Of a DNA stretch of 64,000 nt, positions 56,489-64,000 are shown one piece after another (position 1 is the stretch's first letter; each line of letters starts with the position of its first letter). Under the pieces are notes generated by a model, which was not told the DNA's origin, did not search any database, and saw nothing but the letters and a program-made list of their open reading frames with translations. The stretch comes from RGIG1927 sp045546275 (GTDB lineage Bacteria > Bacillota > Clostridia > UMGS1883). Where the stretch lies: NCBI GenBank assembly GCA_045546275.1, contig JAZQCM010000001.1, forward strand, positions 314,261 through 378,260, in the 5' to 3' direction. Position numbers and translations under genes: made by a program.

Positions 56489-57172
56489 ATGAAAAAAATT
56501 TACGAAGGTAAAACAAAAGACGTATATTCATTGGACAACGGCAATGTAATGCTCAAGTTCAAGGACGACTGCACAGGCAAAGACGGAGTTTTCGATCCCG
56601 GTGAAAACACTGTAGGTCTTACTATTGATGGCATCGGCAAGGCAAATCTTCAGTCAAGCATCCACTATTTTGAGCTTTTAAAAAACGCAGGCATTAAAAC
56701 ACATTATGTTTCTGCAAATCTTGAAGACGCTACAATGGAAGTTCTTCCTGCTACAGTATTCGGTCACGGTCTTGAAGTTATATGCCGTCTTGTTGCAACA
56801 GGCAGCTTTATTCGCCGATACGGTGAATATATCGCAGACGGTACTCCCCTTGAAGGCGGCTATGTTGAATGTACTTTCAAAAATGACGAAAAGGGCGATC
56901 CCCTTGTTACAGGCGAAGGTCTTGCAGCACTCGGCGTTATGTCTCCTGAAATGTTCTCCAGCATGAAGGAACAGACTCTTAAAATCACAAAGATTGTTGC
57001 CGATGACTTAAAGACACTTGGCTTGGACCTTTGGGATATTAAGTTTGAATTTGGTTACAACAACGGTGAAGTTATCCTGATTGACGAAATCGCTTCCGGT
57101 AACATGCGTGTTTATAAGGGTGACACAATTGTTGACCCCGTTGAGCTTACAAAGCTTATCAACAACAGATAA
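56489..57172 (+). CDS. purC: Phosphoribosylaminoimidazole-succinocarboxamide synthase PurC
   Basis: Cytosolic purine enzyme of 227 residues joining CAIR and aspartate with ATP. It opens KKIYEGKTKDVYSLDNGNVML; the SAICAR motif (LEVICRLVATGSFIRRYG) and the DIKFEFGYNNGEVILIDEIASGNMR stretch complete the active site. AAAGGAGTG sets the start; a frame 14 codons longer is rejected. It is alone here, with other purine genes elsewhere. Divergent from rplU, it has an A/T-rich upstream region with a TATTAT -10 candidate but no clear -35. Confidence 0.97.
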   Translation: MKKIYEGKTKDVYSLDNGNVMLKFKDDCTGKDGVFDPGENTVGLTIDGIGKANLQSSIHYFELLKNAGIKTHYVSANLEDATMEVLPATVFGHGLEVICRLVATGSFIRRYGEYIADGTPLEGGYVECTFKNDEKGDPLVTGEGLAALGVMSPEMFSSMKEQTLKITKIVADDLKTLGLDLWDIKFEFGYNNGEVILIDEIASGNMRVYKGDTIVDPVELTKLINNR

Positions 57173-57180
57173 AAAAACTC

Positions 57181-57210
57181 AAAAAGCTTCGGAAAGTCCG
57201 AAGCTTTTTT
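57181..57210 (+). terminator. Terminator of purC
   Basis: AAAAAGCTTCGGA / TCCGAAGCTTTTT, 13-bp stem with three-base loop and T run, eight bases after the stop. Confidence 0.93.
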
Positions 57211-57254
57211 CATTATGGTTCCACCCCAACTATTGACATAGAACCTTACTCTTT

Positions 57255-57285
57255 AAAAAGGAGCCGCGTTGCGGCGCCTTTTTTT
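57255..57285 (-). terminator. Terminator of the hydrogenase operon
   Basis: AAAAAGG-A-GCCGC-GTT-GCGGC-G-CCTTTTT, symmetrical with A and T runs on both sides, so it could work both ways. It lies about 125 bases behind the hydA stop. Confidence 0.85.
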
Positions 57286-57408
57286 ATTGCCATGTGAGGA
57301 TTTCCTCGCGAGACTCGGAACACGCATATGGCATTACAAAGTGTTTTCTCCTCTGTTTTCCATAGCTCGAACTACTGCCAACGAGTGAGGGCGACACTTT
57401 GTTCTTAA
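57286..57408 (-). other. Structured 3' untranslated region of the hydrogenase operon
   Basis: 123 bases with no protein frame. Inverted repeats are nested or side by side: a perfect 9-bp pair ACAAAGTGT (57336-57344) and ACACTTTGT (57394-57402); TGCCAT (57288-57293) with ATGGCA (57328-57333); and inside that GAGG-ATTT-CCTC. It may be a 3' mRNA stabilising element, an interspersed repeat, or the body of a small RNA ending at the terminator. Confidence 0.5.
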
Positions 57409-59145
57409 TTAATACTTGGGACGAGCCTTATAATGAGTATGGAGAAGTTCATGACTCTTATGTCCGCAGGGTTCGCCCAAAAATTCCTTGTAAAGTTCCT
57501 GTACATAGGGATTTTCGTGGCTCTTACGGATGGGAAGACTCAAGTCTTCATCGTAGATAGCCTTAGCACGGATAGCTGCGATGTCCTTTTCCATTCTTTC
57601 GCGGTTGGAGATGATGGGCTGACCGCCACCTGTGATACAACCGTTGGGGCAAGCCATGATTTCGATGAAATCAACTTCTACTTCGCCTGCCTTGATGGAA
57701 TCAAGAAGCTTCTTAGCGTTACTAAGACCGTGAGCGATAGCCGCACGAACTGTAATGTCGCCTGCAGGAACGTTAGCAAACTTAACACCTTCGAAACCAC
57801 GCACAGCTTCAAATTCAACCTTTTCAAGGCTCTTGCCGGAAAGGATTTCAGCAACTGTTCTTAATGCTGCTTCCATAACACCGCCTGTTACACCGAAGAT
57901 AACGGCTGCGCCTGTAGCTGAATCGCCAAAGGGAGTGTCAAATACTTCATCGGGAAGCTTGGCATACTGAATACCTGCTTCACGAATCATAGCAGCCAAT
58001 TCACGTGTTGTGAGAACTGCATCAACATCCTGAAGGCCGTTAACGGAAAGTTCTTCACGAGCACTTTCAAACTTCTTAGCTGTACAAGGCATGATAGATA
58101 CCACATAAATATCTTCGGGGTTAATGCCCTGCTTCTCAGCATAGTAACTCTTAATAATAGCACCAAACATTTCGTGAGGAGACTTACAAGAGCTTAAGTT
58201 GTCCAAAAATTCGGGATAGTTATGTTCACAGAACTTAATCCAACCGGGAGAACAGGAGGTAATCATTGGAAGCTTACCACCGTTCTTAATTCTATTGAGA
58301 AGCTCTGTACCTTCTTCCATAATTGTAACGTCTGCACCGAAGTTTGTATCAAACACCTTGTCAAAGCCAAGACGACGTAAAGCTGCAACCATCTTACCTG
58401 TTGTAGCAACGCCTTCAATACCAAATTCTTCACCAAGTGCAGCACGAACAGCAGGAGCTGTCTGAACAACAACGTGCTTACCGGAAGCAAGAGCAGCCCA
58501 AACATCACTCTTTGAGTCTTTTTCCTTTAATGCGCCAACGGGACACGCTGCAATACACTGACCGCAGTTTACACAGTCAACTTCGCCAAGGCTCTTTTCA
58601 AAAGCACAACCAATCTGTGTTGTGAAGCCACGGCCGATGGGGCTGATAACGCCAACTGCCTGAATGTTGTGACATACGTTTACACATCTGCGGCAAAGAA
58701 TACACTTGTTGTTATCACGAACAATAGAGGGAGAAAGATCGTCAACCTCATATTCGCATCTTGCGCCAAGATAAGGAATATCGCCAACACCAAGGTCTTC
58801 GCAAAGAGCCTGGAGTTCACAGTTCTGATTTCTTACGCAGGTAAGGCACTTTCTGTCATGGTTACTTAAGAGTAATTCTAAAACTGCCTTTCTTGCATTT
58901 CTTACCTTAGGTGTGTTTGTAAACACTTCAATACCTTCAGCAACAGGGTACACACAAGCTGCCTGTAAAGCTCTGCCGCCCTTAATTTCAACAAGACACA
59001 TTCTGCAGGAGCCTGTTTTGCTTAAATCCTTCAAAAAGCAGAGAGTGGGAATTTCAATACCAACTTCTCTTGCAGCCTCAAGGACAGTGGTGCCGGCAGG
59101 AACTGTAACGTCCTGGCCGTTAATTTTTAAATTTACCATATTCAT
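57409..59145 (-). CDS. hydA: [FeFe] hydrogenase catalytic subunit HydA
   Basis: Cytosolic H2-evolving or H2-oxidising enzyme of 578 residues. Domains: [2Fe-2S] plant-type domain (CFLKDLSKTGSCRMC), a His/Cys3 [4Fe-4S] region (SNHDRKCLTCVRNQNC), a two-cluster ferredoxin domain (CILCRRCVNVC; CVNCGQCIAACP) and the H-cluster domain with L1 TSCSPGW, L2 MPCTAKKFE and L3 EIMACPNGCITGGGQP. The position after the first L1 Cys is Ser rather than Cys. The tail (RKSHENPYVQELYKEFLGEP) is typical. With the HydB- and NuoE-like neighbours this is the trimeric HydABC type, often electron-bifurcating with NAD and ferredoxin. Confidence 0.97.
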   Translation of the reverse strand: MNMVNLKINGQDVTVPAGTTVLEAAREVGIEIPTLCFLKDLSKTGSCRMCLVEIKGGRALQAACVYPVAEGIEVFTNTPKVRNARKAVLELLLSNHDRKCLTCVRNQNCELQALCEDLGVGDIPYLGARCEYEVDDLSPSIVRDNNKCILCRRCVNVCHNIQAVGVISPIGRGFTTQIGCAFEKSLGEVDCVNCGQCIAACPVGALKEKDSKSDVWAALASGKHVVVQTAPAVRAALGEEFGIEGVATTGKMVAALRRLGFDKVFDTNFGADVTIMEEGTELLNRIKNGGKLPMITSCSPGWIKFCEHNYPEFLDNLSSCKSPHEMFGAIIKSYYAEKQGINPEDIYVVSIMPCTAKKFESAREELSVNGLQDVDAVLTTRELAAMIREAGIQYAKLPDEVFDTPFGDSATGAAVIFGVTGGVMEAALRTVAEILSGKSLEKVEFEAVRGFEGVKFANVPAGDITVRAAIAHGLSNAKKLLDSIKAGEVEVDFIEIMACPNGCITGGGQPIISNRERMEKDIAAIRAKAIYDEDLSLPIRKSHENPYVQELYKEFLGEPCGHKSHELLHTHYKARPKY

Positions 59146-59164
59146 AATTCACACTGCTCCTTTC

Positions 59165-60955
59165 TTACTTCTTTACAATTGCGCCGAACTTACATGTTTC
59201 CATACATACGCCGCACTTGATACATTTACTTGTGTCGATAGTATAGGGGCTCTTGATTTCGCCTGTGATTGCGCCAACAGGACACTTACGTGCACAAGCG
59301 GAGCAACCCTTACACTTATCAGCTTCAATTACATAATTTGTGAGTGCCTTACATACGCCTGCAGGACACTTCTTGTCAACAACGTGAGCAATATATTCGT
59401 CACGGAAATACTTAAGTGTGGATAAAACAGGGTTGGGAGCTGTCTGACCAAGACCACAAAGAGATGCTTCCTTAATGGAGTAGCAAAGCTCTTCGAGCTT
59501 GTCGATATCTTCCAATGTGCCCTGACCCTTTGTAATCTTGTCTAAGATTTCAAGAAGTCTCTTTGTACCAACACGGCAGGGTGTACACTTACCGCAGGAT
59601 TCGTCAACTGTGAATTCAAGGAAGAACTTAGCAATGTCAACCATACAGTTGTCTTCGTCCATAACAATAAGACCGCCGGAGCCCATCATGGAACCGATAG
59701 CCATCAAAGAATCGTAGTCAATGGGTGTGTCGATAAGAGAAGCGGGAATACATCCGCCGGAGGGACCACCTGTCTGAGCAGCCTTGAACTTCTTACCGTT
59801 GGGAATACCGCCACCGATTTCTTCGATGATTTCGCGGAGTGTTGTACCCATAGAGATTTCGAGGAGACCTGTGTTGTTGATCTTACCACCGATAGCAAAT
59901 ACTTTTGTACCTTTTGATTTTTCTGTACCGAGCTGAGCGAATTTTTCCCAGCCTTCGTTAATGATTGTTGTGATGTTTGCGTATGTTTCTACGTTGTTGA
60001 GGATTGTCGGGCAACCGAATACGCCTTTGTTTGCCGGATACGGCGGACGCGGACGCGGTTCACCACGGAGACCTTCGATAGAGTTGAGGAGAGCTGTTTC
60101 TTCACCGCATACGAATGCGCCTGCACCCAGACGGATGGAGAGTGTAAAGTTGAATCCTGTTCCGAGAATGTCATCGCCGAGGAGACCATATTCTGTTGCA
60201 TCATCGATAGCTTTCTGCAAGTGTTTAACAGCTGTCGGATATTCAGCACGAACATATACATAACCTTCATCAGCACCGATAGCGAAAGCTGCGATAGCCA
60301 TAGCTTCAACTACTGCATGCGGGTCGCCTTCGAGGATTGAACGGTCCATGAATGCACCCGGGTCGCCTTCGTCTGCGTTACAAGCAACATATTTTTTGTC
60401 GCCCTGTGCGAGCATAGCGAATTTCCATTTCTGTCCTGTTGAGAATCCGCCGCCGCCACGACCACGGAGACCTGATTTTGTAACTACGTCAACAACATCT
60501 GCCGGTGTCATTTCTTTAAGTACTTTTTCAAGTGCTGTGTAACCACCTACAGCGAGGTATTCATCGATGTTTTCCGGATCGATGAGACCGCCGTTTTTAA
60601 GAGCGATGTGTGTCTGTTTTTTATAGAATTCTGTATCAGAGAAAGCTCTTCTCTTGATATCGTCTTTGATTGTTTTGTAGAGACGTTTCTGGAAGAGTTC
60701 ACCTTTTACGAAGTGAGAATTGATGAGTTCTTCAGCGTCTTCTTCAGCAACCTGGCTGTAGAATGTTTCTTCAGGGCATACCATAACGATGGGGCCTTTT
60801 TCGCAAAGACCGAAGCAGCCTGTTTCTACAACTTTTACTGTTTCAGTAAGACCGGCAGCTCTGATAGCTTTTTTGAGAGCTTTGATAAGGTCTGCTGATT
60901 TATTATTGTGGCAGCCTGTTCCGCCGCATACTCTGATTTCATGTACGTTTGCCAT
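59165..60955 (-). CDS. hydB: Hydrogenase subunit HydB (NuoF-like flavoprotein)
   Basis: Cytosolic FMN and Fe-S subunit of 596 residues that exchanges electrons with NAD. The N-terminal [2Fe-2S] thioredoxin-like domain (1-100: CGGTGCHNN, TGCFGLC) is followed by the FMN/NAD core (GLRGRGGGGFSTGQKW, ACNADEGDPGAFMDR), an SLBB part, a NuoF [4Fe-4S] motif (ESCGKCTPCRVG) and a C-terminal two-cluster ferredoxin (CKGCSACARKCP; CIKCGVCMETCK). Complete and in frame. Codon choice switches within the gene, near the codons for KVFAIGGK: Lys AAA, Arg CGT, Pro CCG before it; Lys AAG, Arg AGA, Pro CCC after. Confidence 0.97.
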   Translation of the reverse strand: MANVHEIRVCGGTGCHNNKSADLIKALKKAIRAAGLTETVKVVETGCFGLCEKGPIVMVCPEETFYSQVAEEDAEELINSHFVKGELFQKRLYKTIKDDIKRRAFSDTEFYKKQTHIALKNGGLIDPENIDEYLAVGGYTALEKVLKEMTPADVVDVVTKSGLRGRGGGGFSTGQKWKFAMLAQGDKKYVACNADEGDPGAFMDRSILEGDPHAVVEAMAIAAFAIGADEGYVYVRAEYPTAVKHLQKAIDDATEYGLLGDDILGTGFNFTLSIRLGAGAFVCGEETALLNSIEGLRGEPRPRPPYPANKGVFGCPTILNNVETYANITTIINEGWEKFAQLGTEKSKGTKVFAIGGKINNTGLLEISMGTTLREIIEEIGGGIPNGKKFKAAQTGGPSGGCIPASLIDTPIDYDSLMAIGSMMGSGGLIVMDEDNCMVDIAKFFLEFTVDESCGKCTPCRVGTKRLLEILDKITKGQGTLEDIDKLEELCYSIKEASLCGLGQTAPNPVLSTLKYFRDEYIAHVVDKKCPAGVCKALTNYVIEADKCKGCSACARKCPVGAITGEIKSPYTIDTSKCIKCGVCMETCKFGAIVKK

Positions 60956-60973
60956 TATAATTCCTCCTTAGAC

Positions 60974-61369
60974 CTAACCGATGATTTTCGGGCTGATAAG
61001 AGTACCGTCAACTACTGTAATAGTATATTCATCAACGATTTTACCGCCGATAATGTGTTCGTCGATAACTTTAGCGATCTTTTCAGCGTTCATATTGATG
61101 TATGTTGTTTTTGAACCGTCTTTTTCGAGAACTTCAACGATTGGTTCTACACGGCAAAGACCGATGCATCCTGTCTGAACAACCTGTACTTTGTCAAGAC
61201 CTTTGTCTGCTACGATCTTTTTAAGTTCATCATAAACCGGGCGTGCGCCTGCAGCCTGACCGCAAGTAGCAAGTCCTACCAGAACTCTGTGAGTCTGGTC
61301 ATTTTTGAGAGTGATCTTAGCAAGTGTCGCCTCTCTGATTTCCTGTAACTGTTGTGAAGTTTTTTTCAT
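60974..61369 (-). CDS. (2Fe-2S) thioredoxin-like ferredoxin subunit of the hydrogenase
   Basis: A 131-residue protein. A helical start (TSQQLQEIREATLAKI) leads into a thioredoxin-like domain with VLVGLATCGQAAGARPVYDEL and VVQTGCIGLCRVEPIVEV. Three of the four usual cluster Cys are visible, a pattern known in this small hydrogenase-operon subfamily. It lies between the NuoE-like gene and hydB and probably passes electrons within or to the complex. AGGAGA precedes the selected ATG. Confidence 0.88.
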   Translation of the reverse strand: MKKTSQQLQEIREATLAKITLKNDQTHRVLVGLATCGQAAGARPVYDELKKIVADKGLDKVQVVQTGCIGLCRVEPIVEVLEKDGSKTTYINMNAEKIAKVIDEHIIGGKIVDEYTITVVDGTLISPKIIG

Positions 61370-61407
61370 TGTGAAATCTCCTGTCAATTTAAATAGATCC
61401 GGCAGAA

Positions 61408-61878
61408 TTAATATTTTGCCAAAATATCAGGAATGTCGTTTGGAACGATTCCGCCGTAAACGTCTTCGTTGATTGTCATTACCGGAGCGAGACCGCAGCA
61501 ACCAAGACATCTTGTCGGTTCGAGTGTGAATTTGTAGTCTTCTGTTGTTGAACCAACGGGGATGTTAAGTTCGAGAGCAAGTCTTTCAAGAATAAGCTGA
61601 GAGCTCTTTACATAACAAGCTGTACCGAGACATACGCTGATGAGATAGTCTCCCTTTTTGACGAGAGAAAACTGTGAATAGAATGTAGCTACGCCGTAAA
61701 CTTCTGATACCGGAATGTCAAGCTCTTCAGCGATTGCATTCTGGAGTTCGAAAGGCAGATAGCCGTATACATCCTGTGTCTTCTGCAGTATTGTCATAAG
61801 GCATCCGGGCATATCTCTGTATGTAGCCACGATTTCCTTAACTGCATCAAAGTTGGTGATTGTGTCTTGTTTTGACAT
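61408..61878 (-). CDS. hydC: Hydrogenase subunit HydC (NuoE-like [2Fe-2S] protein)
   Basis: A 156-residue thioredoxin-like [2Fe-2S] protein. An N-terminal helical bundle (GCLMTILQKTQDVYGYLPFELQNAIAEEL) and EVYGVATFYSQFSL are NuoE signatures; the cluster Cys are in VCLGTACYVKSS and RCLGCCGLAPVM (Cx4C, Cx3C). It forms the HydABC complex with HydA and HydB. First recognisable gene of the hydrogenase operon, preceded by AGGAGG. Confidence 0.95.
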   Translation of the reverse strand: MSKQDTITNFDAVKEIVATYRDMPGCLMTILQKTQDVYGYLPFELQNAIAEELDIPVSEVYGVATFYSQFSLVKKGDYLISVCLGTACYVKSSQLILERLALELNIPVGSTTEDYKFTLEPTRCLGCCGLAPVMTINEDVYGGIVPNDIPDILAKY

Positions 61879-61920
61879 TTAATCCTCCTGTTGATTTATC
61901 CCGCTATGCGGGAGGTTATT

Positions 61921-62061
61921 TTATTTAAACAAAAACAGTGCAAGAAACGGCATAGCTGCTTTTGTTAAAATCGTAAAAATCAATGTATGAGCAAGGTGAA
62001 CGGTGTCAATAATTTCTGTATGAACCCGCATATTCTGAAGAAAAGTGACAATACGAGTCAT
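61921..62061 (-). CDS. Possible small hydrophobic protein upstream of hydC
   Basis: An open frame of 46 residues with a basic start (MTRIVTFLQNMRVHTEII) and a hydrophobic end (FTILTKAAMPFLALFLF), preceded only by a weak AAGG. It ends 42 bases before hydC. It could be a small membrane peptide or leader, or chance coding in a non-coding stretch. I do not recognise it. Confidence 0.25.
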   Translation of the reverse strand: MTRIVTFLQNMRVHTEIIDTVHLAHTLIFTILTKAAMPFLALFLFK

Positions 62062-62079
62062 GACTACGAAGCCTTATGA

Positions 62080-62138
62080 GCTAAAATACGAATAAATTGC
62101 GGTTTACACACGTCCCGACCTTACGTTTGTATTTTAGC
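62080..62138 (-). promoter_or_regulatory. Inverted repeat in the hydrogenase operon leader
   Basis: GCTAAAATAC and GTATTTTAGC, perfect 10-bp arms 39 bases apart, with one arm overlapping the likely -10 box. Could be a long hairpin in the leader or paired operator half-sites. Confidence 0.4.
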
Positions 62139-62182
62139 ATAATTTGAACGGTATGAGAACTGCAATTTTTAACAAATAGAAA

Positions 62183-62216
62183 ACAAAAACGTTTACAACA
62201 TCTGTAAACGTTTAAA
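62183..62216 (-). terminator. Terminator-like hairpin upstream of the hydrogenase operon
   Basis: AAACGTTTACA-GATGT-TGTAAACGTTT on the minus strand followed by TTTGTTTT. It would end transcripts coming from the DUF2284 side. Confidence 0.65.
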
Positions 62217-62397
62217 CATATCTGTTTTTGCCGGTAAATTTTGTGTAAAATATCGGTTAGTCTAAGCTGTTTTGAATAAAAGTATTACCCCTAATAAATG
62301 TAATCGTGCATGTTTTTTATGCCTGATAAATATTCAATTTTTAATTTGTGAAATGTTTGACGGATAAATTTCCGGAAGGATAATTTTGTGTTTACAT

Positions 62398-62427
62398 AAA
62401 AAGACCGTCGGAATAATTCCGGCGGTC
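62398..62427 (-). terminator. Terminator of the ispG-PHP-DUF2284 unit
   Basis: GACCG-C-CGGAAT / ATTCCG-A-CGGTC stem followed by TTTTTATG on the minus strand, 14 bases after the DUF2284 stop. Confidence 0.85.
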
Positions 62428-62440
62428 AGGGAAAATACAA

Positions 62441-62983
62441 TTATTTTTCGTTGAAAAATATCATTGAGAAATATGTTATTGTGAATTCTGTGCAGTCAAA
62501 GCTCATGCCGTATTTTTCTGCAACGGGAATGATCATTATTCCGTGACTTTCGAGTGTAGGGAATGCTCTTTCCGGATTTCTGCACGGAGCAACGGGATAA
62601 GAACACTCATCGCATAAAAGGCATCCCGATGAAAGAATGAGAGGGTTATCTGTCATTTCACGGAATACTTTTGCAATTTCATAAGTCAGCTCTTCATGTA
62701 CAGCTTTCACTTTGAAGCAACTGTTAAAATTCTGGAAGCTGTCGACTTCCACTATTGAAGAAAATATAAGGCAATGTTCGTATGCTTTGCATTTTTCCAC
62801 ACATTCATCAATTGTGCCGAAATTTGGCGGGCATGCCCATGATTTTCCGTATCTTTCACATTCGTTTTCACATATCCATCTTACGGATTTTGAGAATTCG
62901 ATCTCTTCGGTCTTGCAGAAAGCATATTCCATTACAGGAAAGTTAAGGAGAGCTTCTTCCATCTTTTTTACAAATTCGTTCAT
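62441..62983 (-). CDS. DUF2284 metal-binding protein
   Basis: A 180-residue cytosolic Cys-rich protein of the DUF2284 family of predicted metal-binding proteins. Cys motifs: CENECERYGKSWACPPNFG near residue 33, CKAYEHC, CLLCDECSYPVAPCRNPERAFP near 120, and the closing IIPVAEKYG. Function is unknown; the family is common in anaerobes. It lies five bases after the PHP gene with GGAG in the overlap as ribosome-binding site. Confidence 0.9.
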   Translation of the reverse strand: MNEFVKKMEEALLNFPVMEYAFCKTEEIEFSKSVRWICENECERYGKSWACPPNFGTIDECVEKCKAYEHCLIFSSIVEVDSFQNFNSCFKVKAVHEELTYEIAKVFREMTDNPLILSSGCLLCDECSYPVAPCRNPERAFPTLESHGIMIIPVAEKYGMSFDCTEFTITYFSMIFFNEK

Positions 62984-62988
62984 TATAC

Positions 62989-63726
62989 TTACTCCACGTT
63001 TATTACTTTATCAAGCGATATACCGCTTTCTTCGATTATCTTGAGAGAATTATTGCATTTTGCCACATCTTCAGCTTTATGTGCATCGCTTCCGCAGGCA
63101 ATGCGAATATCCATATCTTTTACAGATTTAAGCTCCTCAGTGTTGAGTTTACTCCTTGAATTGTTGATTTCAAAGATTGTTCCTGTTTTCTCACACATTT
63201 TTGCGACAGATATAAGGTCTGTTTTGTAATTGCTCTGGGGGTGAGTGATCATATTTACTTCATATTTTTCCAGAGCATTCAGCATTGCTTTTGTGCAGTA
63301 TTTTACGGAGCGTTTTTCAAAAGCCTTTATTTTCAGTTTGTACGCAAGTATTGCCCACAGATGAATATTGATGTATGAGCGCAGGTTTTTCATTCTGCAA
63401 AGACTGTGAAAGCCTATATTCACTACTTCAAACATCTTCATATCCTCCACACTGAAATCGAGATCTCCCTCAGTGGATACAATATTGGCTTCAATGCCGA
63501 AAACGATCTTTATCTGAGGATATTTCTCCCTGAGGGAGAGTATTGTATCCTTCATGCGTAAAAAGTCATCTTTTTTAAGCTTCCTTGCGTAAAAATGCAT
63601 GTTGCCGTGTTCCGTTATATGAATCTCCCTCATGCCTTTATTGATGGCACTTTCTACCATTTCTTCGACAGTGTTGTCCCCGTGTGAATAATTTGTATGT
63701 GTATGCGGATCGTAAATAAACTTCAT
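62989..63726 (-). CDS. PHP-domain phosphoesterase (histidinol phosphatase-like)
   Basis: Cytosolic PHP-family protein of 245 residues. Metal ligands are in YDPHTHTNYSHGDNT (first motif), EIHITEHGN, FGIEANIV, the NIGFHSLCR His, MITHPQSN and the closing CGSDAHKAEDV. It resembles YcdX-like and HisK-like phosphoesterases; with no histidine gene nearby, a general phosphoesterase role is as likely. It starts one base before the ispG stop, with GGAG nine bases upstream. Confidence 0.92.
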   Translation of the reverse strand: MKFIYDPHTHTNYSHGDNTVEEMVESAINKGMREIHITEHGNMHFYARKLKKDDFLRMKDTILSLREKYPQIKIVFGIEANIVSTEGDLDFSVEDMKMFEVVNIGFHSLCRMKNLRSYINIHLWAILAYKLKIKAFEKRSVKYCTKAMLNALEKYEVNMITHPQSNYKTDLISVAKMCEKTGTIFEINNSRSKLNTEELKSVKDMDIRIACGSDAHKAEDVAKCNNSLKIIEESGISLDKVINVE

Positions 63727-63727
63727 C

Positions 63728-64000
63728 TTATTTTTCTCCGGCAAGTTCGTTGATCCTTTCAAGGAGAACTTTCGTGTAGTCAGCTTTTTTCACTGTAGCA
63801 ACAACCTGTCCTTTTTCAAACAACTTGCCCTGTTCTCTTCCGCAGGCGATGCCCACATCAGCCTGTGAAGCCTCTCCCGGACCATTTACTGAACAGCCCA
63901 TAACAGCGACTGTGATCGGCTTTTTGATATGTGCCGTAAGTTCTTTTATCTCTCTTACTATGGAGAGTGTATCCGTTTTGCATCTTGCGCATGTGGGGCA
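63728..64000 (-). CDS. ispG: 4-hydroxy-3-methylbut-2-enyl diphosphate synthase IspG, C-terminal part
   Basis: Only the C-terminal 90 residues are in the window. They carry CPTCARC, the first cluster Cys region, and VMGCSVNGPGEASQADVGIACG, which holds the remaining [4Fe-4S] Cys and the conserved NGPGE. IspG makes HMBDP in the MEP isoprenoid pathway. The 5' part lies to the right of the window. Immediately followed by the PHP gene. Confidence 0.95.
   Translation of the reverse strand, partial: CPTCARCKTDTLSIVREIKELTAHIKKPITVAVMGCSVNGPGEASQADVGIACGREQGKLFEKGQVVATVKKADYTKVLLERINELAGEK

Larger units (their letters stand above)
62062..62440. other. Intergenic region upstream of the hydrogenase operon
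   Basis: About 380 bases without a supported gene. It holds a 10-bp perfect inverted repeat (62080-62089 with 62129-62138), a TATGCT -10-like box near it that could start the hyd transcript, and two terminator-like hairpins listed separately. The rest, 62217-62397, shows nothing I can name. Confidence 0.6.

Overview
The window is AT-rich DNA from a low-GC Gram-positive bacterium, most likely an anaerobic gut-type member of class Clostridia. Pointers are the hrcA-grpE-dnaK-dnaJ-prmA-rsmE order with a CIRCE operator, the bL21-Prp-bL27 cluster with the Firmicutes bL27 N-terminal extension, SLH-anchored surface proteins, an [FeFe] hydrogenase of the HydABC type, and near-consensus sigma-A promoters with 17-bp spacers. 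No rRNA is present, so the genus cannot be named. Almost every gene lies on the minus strand; only a Gfo/Idh/MocA oxidoreductase, an acyltransferase, a DUF1540 protein and purC are on plus.

Layout, left to right: a truncated aminopeptidase P and a secreted CotH-like protein; a YgjV-like membrane protein; a tRNA-Leu preceded by a partial tRNA copy and a structured GC-rich element; MATE transporter and queH; the feoA-feoB-FeoB-associated iron operon under a double DtxR-like operator (4-9 kb). From 9.7 to 16.8 kb lies what looks like one seven-gene cell-envelope transcript (lipoprotein, cohesin-like SLH protein, NfeD, SPFH, YfhO, GT2, GtrA), followed by a 930-residue SLH protein. The heat-shock operon fills 19.9-26.3 kb. 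Then come pnuC with a candidate attenuator leader, a CDP-alcohol phosphatidyltransferase, a GltD-like flavoprotein and membrane proteins (26-30.5 kb). An ldh-CPBP-zapA-U32-glmM-DUF3006 run (31.5-37.5 kb), a CobW-CobW-SpoVAE run (37.5-40 kb), and an amino-acid ABC transporter (41-43.5 kb) follow. A secreted ricin-domain zincin, a metallophosphoesterase and a translation/ribosome-assembly cluster (rplU-prp-rpmA, obgE-yhbY-nadD-yqeK-rsfS-leuS-thrC) fill 43.5-56.3 kb.

The right end carries purC and the hydrogenase operon (NuoE-like, [2Fe-2S] protein, HydB, HydA; 57.4-61.9 kb), then DUF2284, PHP and ispG genes cut by the window edge. Codon choice changes sharply inside hydB near 59.9 kb: to the right Lys is mainly AAA and Pro mainly CCG, to the left Lys AAG and Pro CCC. 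That is either a recombination junction or an assembly chimera, so linkage across that point should be treated with care.

No CRISPR array, prophage, transposase or recognisable defence system was seen. The most unusual items are the tRNA-flanked structured element, the codon-usage break in hydB, the pnuC leader, the envelope operon, the CobW/SpoVAE cluster with a 20-residue His/Cys repeat, and structured non-coding DNA on both sides of the hydrogenase operon.
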